A DNA stretch of 16,462 nt from NCBI GenBank assembly GCA_020056205.1, contig JAGVIF010000268.1, forward strand, positions 1 through 16,462, read 5' to 3'. Shown here one piece after another: positions 11,844-16,462 of the stretch. The DNA comes from Lentisphaeria bacterium (GTDB lineage: Bacteria > Verrucomicrobiota > Lentisphaeria > Victivallales > GWF2-50-93). The notes beneath the pieces are model-generated. The model was not told where the DNA came from. It worked only from the letters and a program-made list of their open reading frames with translations, and made no database searches. The position numbers and the translations under genes are program-made. The first letter of the stretch is position 1. Every line of letters begins with the position of its first letter.

Positions 11844-12224
11844 ATGCCCACGATAAATCAACTCGTAAAATCGGGAAGAAAACAGAAAGTAAAAAAAAAT
11901 AAGGTGAAATCCCTCCAGGGATGCCCGCAAAGAAGAGGCGTATGCCTGCAGGTAACAACAAGAACTCCAAAAAAACCAAACTCCGCCCTCAGGAAAATCG
12001 CAAGAGTAAGATTGACCAACGGAGAGGAAGTTACAGCATACATAGGAGGAGAAGGGCATAATCTCCAGGAACACTCCGTCGTCCTTGTCAGAGGCGGCAG
12101 AGTCCGCGATCTGCCAGGCGTTCGATACCACGTCGTAAGAGGCACGCTCGACAGTCTCGGCGTCGCAAACAGAAAACAGAGCAGATCCAAATACGGCGCG
12201 AAAGCAACCAAACAAGAAAAGTAA
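11844..12224 (+). CDS. rpsL: 30S ribosomal protein S12
   Basis: S12 lines the decoding centre and controls accuracy. The 126-residue product shows the expected [14 protein letters not shown] (residues 38-51), [13 protein letters not shown] (66-78) and DLPGVRYH (89-96). Lys43, the main streptomycin position, is retained, but residue 88, lysine in E. coli and Mycobacterium, is Arg (CGC at 12105-12107). Asp89, the residue methylthiolated by RimO where that enzyme exists, is present. The start ATG has AAGG at 11831-11834 with 9 bases spacing. It sits 70 bases after rpoC and opens the str cluster; a terminator-like hairpin follows before rpsG. Confidence 0.98.
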   Translation: MPTINQLVKSGRKQKVKKNKVKSLQGCPQRRGVCLQVTTRTPKKPNSALRKIARVRLTNGEEVTAYIGGEGHNLQEHSVVLVRGGRVRDLPGVRYHVVRGTLDSLGVANRKQSRSKYGAKATKQEK

Positions 12225-12290
12225 AAGTCTAAGCCCAGCAAATCTTTACAAGTAAAACTCCTTTATAAACAATAAGATATAACTAAAATC

Positions 12291-12330
12291 AGCTGTCGGC
12301 GCCCCAAAAAAGGCTCCGGCAGTTTTTCTT
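12291..12330 (+). terminator. Intrinsic terminator or attenuator between rpsL and rpsG
   Basis: CTGTCGGCGCC (12293-12303) pairs with GGCTCCGGCAG (12312-12322), 11 positions with one G-U and one mismatch, around the loop CCAAAAAA, and TTTTTCTT follows at 12323-12330. This is the best terminator-like signal in the window. Only 28 bases separate it from the rpsG start, too few for a new promoter downstream, so it must be read through or be conditional. In E. coli the rpsL-rpsG gap holds the S7 repressor site, so an attenuating role is plausible but inferred. Confidence 0.7.
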
Positions 12331-12358
12331 GAAAACATCAATTAAAACAGGTTGAAAA

Positions 12359-12829
12359 ATGAGAAGGCGAAAAGCTGAAAAACGGCAGATAGTTCCCGAC
12401 GTGAAATACAACAGCGAACTGGTTGGACGCATGATAAATACAATAATGCAATGCGGCAAAAAATCCATCGCGCAGGGCATAGTATACGGCGCGTTTGACT
12501 TGATCAAGAAAAAAAAGAAGGACATGGAGCCTCTCGAAGTCTTCCTGCAGGCGATTGAAAATGTCAAACCAAAACTCGAAGTAAAAAGTAGAAGAGTCGG
12601 CGGCGCGACATATCAGGTGCCGGTCGAAATAGATTCCGAAAGACAAGTCGCCATCGCAATGCGCTGGATTAGAAAATATTCAATGGCAAGAAAGGGACGC
12701 TCCATGAAAGACGCCCTCGCCACTGAAATACTTGACGCTTCCGATAACACCGGAACCGCCGTGAAGAAAAAAGAAGACACACATAAAATGGCGCAGGCTA
12801 ACAAGGCTTTCGCCCACTATAAGTGGTAA
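12359..12829 (+). CDS. rpsG: 30S ribosomal protein S7
   Basis: S7 nucleates assembly of the 30S head and, in E. coli, represses the str operon by binding the rpsL-rpsG gap. The 156-residue product has the classical length, beginning MRRRKAEKR, with [16 protein letters not shown] near residues 24-39, the beta-hairpin region [14 protein letters not shown] near 79-92, and [16 protein letters not shown] in the C-terminal half. It ends with the usual HYKW. Its ribosome site is weak (AGG 12349-12351, 7-base spacing). It lies just after a terminator-like hairpin and 18 bases before fusA. Confidence 0.98.
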   Translation: MRRRKAEKRQIVPDVKYNSELVGRMINTIMQCGKKSIAQGIVYGAFDLIKKKKKDMEPLEVFLQAIENVKPKLEVKSRRVGGATYQVPVEIDSERQVAIAMRWIRKYSMARKGRSMKDALATEILDASDNTGTAVKKKEDTHKMAQANKAFAHYKW

Positions 12830-12847
12830 AAAATAGAAGCGAACAAA

Positions 12848-14950
12848 ATGAACAGCGAAAAAAAATATTCAGAATCAAAGGACAGGCCGGTCCCGATAGC
12901 AAATGTCCGCAATATAGGAATTATGGCTCACATAGACGCCGGCAAAACTACGACTACGGAGAGAATTCTCTATTACACCGGTGTCAATTATAAAATGGGC
13001 GAGGTTCACCACGGAACAGCCACAATGGATTGGATGGTACAGGAACAGGAAAGGGGCATCACCATCACATCGGCCGCCACAACATGCCTTTGGAAAGAAA
13101 ATAGAATAAATATAATAGACACACCCGGACACGTTGACTTCACCGCCGAAGTGGAACGCTCACTCAGAGTCCTTGACGGAGCTGTGGCCGTCTTCTGCGC
13201 AGTCGGAGGCGTTCAGCCCCAGTCCGAAACCGTCTGGAGACAATCAAAAAAATATAAAGTCCCCATTCTCGCTTTCGTCAACAAAATGGACAGGGTTGGC
13301 GCCAATTTCAATAAAGTGGTCGAAGAAATTAGAAACAAACTAAATGCTACCGTCGTTCCTCTCCAAATACCAATAGGAAAAGAGAGCGAATTCAAAGGCG
13401 TCGTTGACATAATAAACAACAAGGCCATTTATTTTGACGAAGAAAAGCTCGGTTCGGTGACAGAGGAAAAAGATGTTCCGCCGGAATTAGCGGAGGAAAC
13501 AAAAAAACAGCTTCATCATATCATAGAGACCGTAGCCGAAGTTGACGATGAAATCATGGCCTACTTCCTCGAAGATAAAGCCCCCGCCATGGAAGACCTG
13601 AAAAAAGCTATAAGAAGAAAAACTATCTCCGGAGAAATCGTTCCTGTCATCTGCGGAGCCGCCTTTAAACACAAGGGAATCCAGCCTCTCCTCGACGCAG
13701 TCGTAGAATATCTGCCTTCTCCGGTTGACGTATGGGAAGTCAAAGGCGTGGACCCGCGAACAGAAAAAGAAACCGGCAGGCATGTCGGCGACGACGAACC
13801 CTTCTCCGCTCTCGCATTTAAAATTATGAACGACCCCTACGTCGGAAAACTCACTTTCTTTAGAATTTATTCCGGAATCGCAACCCGCGGAATGCAAGTA
13901 TATAATTCGAGAACGGATAAGACCGAAAGACTCGGAAGAGTCCTCCAAATGCACGCCAATAAAAGAGAAGAAAAAGAGGTTATTTTTTGCGGAGACATCG
14001 CCGCCGCCATAGGACTTAAAAATGTGACAACAGGCGATACAATATGCTGCGAAAAACATCCAATATTGCTTGAATCCGTGAACTTCCCGGAACCCGTCAT
14101 CTCAATGGCTATAGAACCAAAATCCGCCGCGGAAAGAGACAAACTCTACACCGCCCTCGGCGCGCTGTCAGAGGAAGACCCAACCTTCAGAGTCAAAAGC
14201 GATACCGAAACAGGACAAACCATCATATCCGGAATGGGAGAATTGCACCTCGACATCATAAAAGACAGAATATTCAGAGAATTTAAAGTCGAAGCGGACA
14301 CCGGCAAACCTCAGGTCGCATACAGGGAAACAATCAGAAGAGCTTCCGACGCAAATGCAAAATTCATCCGCCAAAGCGGAGGCAGAGGACAATACGGACA
14401 TGTCATAATTGAAATGCAACCGAAAGAAAGAGGATACGGAGTAACCATCGAAAACAAGGTCGTCGGAGGAAACATCCCGAAAGAATATATACGCGCCGTC
14501 GAAAAGGGGCTCAAAGAAGCCGCCACCACAGGCGTTCTCGCCGGTTTTCCGGTAATAGACCTGAATATTGACATCATTGACGGCTCTTATCACCCCGTTG
14601 ACTCCTCCGAAATGGCTTTCAAAATAGCCGCTTCAATGGCTTTCAAAGAAGCCGTAAAAAAAGCGGGCATGATTCTTCTCGAACCGATAATGAATGTCGA
14701 AATCATCACCCCGGATGAATATATGGGCGATGCGATAGGAGACACAACCGGAAGAAGAGGACAAATCATCGAGGTGGACACCCAAAAAAATACCACAAGA
14801 ATCACGGCGCATACCCCCCTCTCAGAACTCTTCGGATACGCGACAGCGCTGCGCTCCCTCACAAAAGGCAGAGCTTCATATTCTATGGAACCTTCTCATT
14901 TCGAGCCCGTTCCATCTGAAATACAAAAAAAATTAACAGAAAAAGGATAA
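12848..14950 (+). CDS. fusA: Translation elongation factor G
   Basis: EF-G is the GTPase that drives translocation and, with RRF, ribosome recycling. The 700-residue product has the G1 loop AHIDAGKT (27-34), the switch I segment with QERGITIT, G3 DTPGH (91-95, His95 being the catalytic histidine), G4 NKMD (145-148) and a G5-like CGAAFKHKG with Ala where Ser is usual. Domain [12 protein letters not shown] and the domain IV tip [15 protein letters not shown] follow, then the domain V ending [14 protein letters not shown]. No clear ribosome site precedes ATG 12848, which suggests coupling to rpsG 18 bases upstream. tuf, its usual partner downstream, is missing and rpsJ starts 5 bases after the stop. 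Confidence 0.98.
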   Translation: MNSEKKYSESKDRPVPIANVRNIGIMAHIDAGKTTTTERILYYTGVNYKMGEVHHGTATMDWMVQEQERGITITSAATTCLWKENRINIIDTPGHVDFTAEVERSLRVLDGAVAVFCAVGGVQPQSETVWRQSKKYKVPILAFVNKMDRVGANFNKVVEEIRNKLNATVVPLQIPIGKESEFKGVVDIINNKAIYFDEEKLGSVTEEKDVPPELAEETKKQLHHIIETVAEVDDEIMAYFLEDKAPAMEDLKKAIRRKTISGEIVPVICGAAFKHKGIQPLLDAVVEYLPSPVDVWEVKGVDPRTEKETGRHVGDDEPFSALAFKIMNDPYVGKLTFFRIYSGIATRGMQVYNSRTDKTERLGRVLQMHANKREEKEVIFCGDIAAAIGLKNVTTGDTICCEKHPILLESVNFPEPVISMAIEPKSAAERDKLYTALGALSEEDPTFRVKSDTETGQTIISGMGELHLDIIKDRIFREFKVEADTGKPQVAYRETIRRASDANAKFIRQSGGRGQYGHVIIEMQPKERGYGVTIENKVVGGNIPKEYIRAVEKGLKEAATTGVLAGFPVIDLNIDIIDGSYHPVDSSEMAFKIAASMAFKEAVKKAGMILLEPIMNVEIITPDEYMGDAIGDTTGRRGQIIEVDTQKNTTRITAHTPLSELFGYATALRSLTKGRASYSMEPSHFEPVPSEIQKKLTEKG

Positions 14951-14955
14951 CAAAT

Positions 14956-15288
14956 ATGAGCGCGGCAACAACGAAAAATAAACAAATAATCCGAATAAGA
15001 CTACAGGCCTTCGACCACAGAATCCTCGACCATTCTGTCTCCGAAATCGTCAAAACCGCAAAAAGAACAGGCGCAATGATCGCAGGGCCTATCCCCTTGC
15101 CGACAAAAATCGAGCGGGTATGCGTCAACCGCTCACCGCACGTTGACAAAAAATCAATGGACCACTTCGAAACAAGAACGCATAAACGCCTCATTGACAT
15201 AATCAGCCCGACAGCAAAAACTGTTGATGAACTCAAAAGACTCAATCTGCCGGCCGGCGTTGACATCTCCCTGAAAATAGGAGCCTAA
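14956..15288 (+). CDS. rpsJ: 30S ribosomal protein S10
   Basis: S10 is a 30S head protein and, as NusE, contacts NusB and the NusG KOW domain in antitermination and coupling. The 110-residue product carries the conserved [14 protein letters not shown] start (residues 12-25), GPIPLPTK (44-51) and [20 protein letters not shown] (59-78). A basic N-terminal extension of roughly eight residues precedes the usual start. AAAGGA at 14942-14947 lies 8 bases ahead, inside the end of fusA. S10 normally heads its operon with rplC directly behind; here about 220 bases of repeats intervene. Confidence 0.98.
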   Translation: MSAATTKNKQIIRIRLQAFDHRILDHSVSEIVKTAKRTGAMIAGPIPLPTKIERVCVNRSPHVDKKSMDHFETRTHKRLIDIISPTAKTVDELKRLNLPAGVDISLKIGA

Positions 15289-15293
15289 AAAGG

Positions 15294-15328
15294 AGAAAGT
15301 AAAAAGTAGAATTTAGAAAGTAGAAAAG
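15294..15328. repeat. Heptad tandem repeat after rpsJ
   Basis: Five consecutive 7-base units: AGAAAGT, AAAAAGT, AGAATTT, AGAAAGT, AGAAAAG. A 14-base string, TTAGAAAGTAGAAA (15313-15326), also occurs at 85-98 upstream of secE, tying the two repeat islands together. Part of the array forms an inverted repeat with what follows: AATTTAGAAA (15310-15319) with TTTCTAAATT (15330-15339), a 10-bp all-A/T-rich stem followed by a short T-run that might act as a weak terminator. Confidence 0.75.
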
Positions 15329-15344
15329 TTTTCTAAATTTTTGT

Positions 15345-15380
15345 GTGTCCCTTGTGTCCCTTATGTCCCTATTGTCCCTG
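15345..15380. repeat. Four 9-bp units containing TGTCCCT
   Basis: GTGTCCCTT, GTGTCCCTT, ATGTCCCTA and TTGTCCCTG follow one another without gaps. The unit is unrelated to the heptads on its left and the octamers on its right. No coding or known binding role is apparent. Confidence 0.85.
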
Positions 15381-15410
15381 CGATGAAAGAAATGAAAAAT
15401 AGGAAATATT

Positions 15411-15473
15411 TAAATCGCTAAATCTCTAAATCACCAAATCTCTAAATCTTAAAATCACTAAATCATAAATCGG
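15411..15473. repeat. Eight octamer-like units containing AAATC
   Basis: Successive units are TAAATCGC, TAAATCTC, TAAATCAC, CAAATCTC, TAAATCTT, AAAATCAC, TAAATCA and TAAATCGG. The AAATC core is invariant and the last two bases drift; one unit has lost a base. Variation among the units suggests an old array rather than recent slippage. Confidence 0.88.
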
Positions 15474-15498
15474 GCACCTCTGTCAGAGAACATGTGCC
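15473..15498 (+). promoter_or_regulatory. Small hairpin abutting the rplC ribosome site
   Basis: GGCAC (15473-15477) pairs with GTGCC (15494-15498), with CTC/GAG nested inside (15478-15480 and 15486-15488). The 3' arm touches the GGGAG ribosome site at 15499-15503, so folding could affect rplC translation. The stems are short and may be chance. Confidence 0.3.
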
Positions 15499-15508
15499 GG
15501 GAGAAAAA

Positions 15509-16162
15509 ATGAAAAAAGGAATAATAGCAAAAAAAATAGGAATGACCCAAGTCTATGACGGCAAAGACATTCTTACGCCTGTAACTGTCCTGCAGGCGGG
15601 TCCGTGCACGGTGCTCGAGGTGAAAACCGGGCAAAAACACGGCTACTGCTCCGTGCAGCTCGGATTCGGAACGGCAAAGGCGAAAAATAAAAGCAAAGCA
15701 GTCCTCGGACACTGCAAAGCCGCCGGCCTTGATTCCGCTCCGCCGGCTCACATAATGGAAGTGAGAATGGAAACAACGGGAGAACTCAAACCGGGAGACC
15801 TCATTAAAACAGATATTTTCACGCCAAACGAATACGTTGATGTAACCGGAATAAGCAAGGGAAAAGGTTTCCAGGGCGTAGTCAGAAGATGGAGTTTCGC
15901 CGGAGGCAGAGCAAGCCACGGCGGCGGCTGGACAAGAAGGCCGGGCTCTATCGGCTGCAAAGAAAAACCCGGCAATATCATCAAAGGAAAAAAAATGCCC
16001 GGACATCTCGGAAACGAACAAATCACAGTCCAAAACCTCAGAGTAGTCAAAATTTCCCTCGAAGACAATCTCTTATTCGTCAAAGGCGCAGTCCCGGGTC
16101 CAAACGGATCCTGTCTGCTCGTAAAAAACGCAGTCAAAAAACTGAAACCGGAGGCAAACTAA
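15509..16162 (+). CDS. rplC: 50S ribosomal protein L3
   Basis: L3 is an early 50S assembly protein whose long loop reaches the peptidyl-transferase centre. The 217-residue product begins MKKGIIAKKIGMTQVY and shows DVTGISKGKGFQGVVRRW (111-128), the loop segment RPGSIG (144-149), KGKKMPGHLGNEQITVQNL (159-177) and LLFVKGAVPGPNG. Residue 150, a glutamine methylated by PrmB in E. coli, is Cys here. ATG 15509 was chosen because GGGAG (15499-15503) precedes it by 5 bases and family homology begins there; an in-frame GTG at 15494 adds MPGEK and lacks a ribosome site. rplD starts 3 bases after its stop. Confidence 0.97.
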   Translation: MKKGIIAKKIGMTQVYDGKDILTPVTVLQAGPCTVLEVKTGQKHGYCSVQLGFGTAKAKNKSKAVLGHCKAAGLDSAPPAHIMEVRMETTGELKPGDLIKTDIFTPNEYVDVTGISKGKGFQGVVRRWSFAGGRASHGGGWTRRPGSIGCKEKPGNIIKGKKMPGHLGNEQITVQNLRVVKISLEDNLLFVKGAVPGPNGSCLLVKNAVKKLKPEAN

Positions 16163-16165
16163 AAA

Positions 16166-16462
16166 ATGAGCAGAGAAATAAATATAATTAACGCAGACGG
16201 CGGCAAGTCCGGCTTATTCAGCATTGACGAAAGCAAAATCGAATTGCAAAAAGGCACACAGGCCGTCCATGACGCCGTTGTAACATTCCTCGCCGCGCAA
16301 AGAAGAGCCTCCGCATCCACAAAAACCCGTTCCAACATAACCGGAGGAGGTTGTAAGCCATTCAAACAAAAGGGCTTGGGAAGAGCAAGAGCCGGAACAA
16401 TACGAAGCCCGCTCTGGAGGCACGGCGCCGTCACATTCGGCCCACTCCCGGAAAGAAGATCG
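16166..16462 (+). CDS. rplD: 50S ribosomal protein L4, 3' end cut by the window
   Basis: L4 binds 23S rRNA domain I with an extended loop lining the exit tunnel and, in enterobacteria, represses the S10 operon. Ninety-nine codons remain open to the window edge. They include the N-terminal globular part ([16 protein letters not shown]) and the tunnel loop [20 protein letters not shown] followed by [17 protein letters not shown]. Within the loop the usual GGGKKPWRQKGTGR has become Cys-Lys-Pro-Phe-Lys, with Leu for Thr; the lysine equivalent to E. coli Lys63 is kept. GGAGG at 16150-16154, inside the end of rplC, serves as ribosome site with 11 bases spacing. Confidence 0.96.
   Translation, partial: MSREINIINADGGKSGLFSIDESKIELQKGTQAVHDAVVTFLAAQRRASASTKTRSNITGGGCKPFKQKGLGRARAGTIRSPLWRHGAVTFGPLPERRS

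Noticed and set aside
12245..12278. Promoter ahead of the rpsL-rpsG hairpin
   Set aside because: TTTACA is present but the nearest TATAAA is only 13 bases away and other -10 candidates are too far.
15411..15473. Octamer array as a CRISPR array or origin iterons
   Set aside because: Units are contiguous with no spacers, so it is not CRISPR. No DnaA-box-like sequence or A/T unwinding region with origin genes is seen nearby.

Overview
The window is a bacterial core-gene block with every gene on the + strand: secE, nusG, rplK, rplA, rplJ, rplL, rpoB, rpoC, rpsL, rpsG, fusA, rpsJ, rplC and the first 99 codons of rplD. It joins the secE-nusG/rpl operon, the rpoBC operon, the str operon and the start of the S10 operon. 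All complete proteins have ordinary family lengths and intact catalytic or binding motifs. RpoB and RpoC match the layout of Gram-negative-type polymerase. The sequence just after the RpoB lobe insertion (an arginine-rich KKRRRR stretch followed by a TTFLRA motif) resembles what I remember from PVC-superphylum and related candidate phyla. With the unusual intergenic repeats, this suggests an uncultivated PVC-like or neighbouring bacterium of moderate G+C. The phylum cannot be fixed from sequence reading alone.

Layout. Bases 1-546 hold no gene; they are a stack of short-period direct repeats (7-, 15- and 6-bp units) followed by a 113-bp palindrome with repeated flanks. Bases 547-3553 carry secE to rplL, tightly spaced, with an 8-base rplK/rplA overlap. 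Bases 3554-3735 hold a striking set of competing inverted repeats ahead of rpoB. rpoB and rpoC fill 3742-11773 and are separated by 19 bases. rpsL follows, then a terminator-like hairpin in the rpsL-rpsG gap, then rpsG and fusA. tuf is absent from its usual place: rpsJ begins 5 bases after fusA. Between rpsJ and rplC, normally adjacent, lie about 220 bases of 7-, 9- and 8-bp tandem repeats. The window ends inside rplD.

Together the genes encode the protein-translocation subunit SecE, the transcription elongation factor NusG that couples RNA polymerase to the ribosome, the two large polymerase subunits, the L1 and L12 stalk proteins, three small-subunit proteins, the translocase EF-G and the start of the large-subunit L3/L4 set. 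I see no new protein system, transposase, CRISPR array, tRNA or rRNA. What deserves attention is non-coding or residue-level: the repeat islands, the alternative hairpins at rplL-rpoB, a probable attenuator at rpsL-rpsG, natural substitutions at rifampicin and streptomycin resistance positions, and a marked drift in G/C strand skew along the block.
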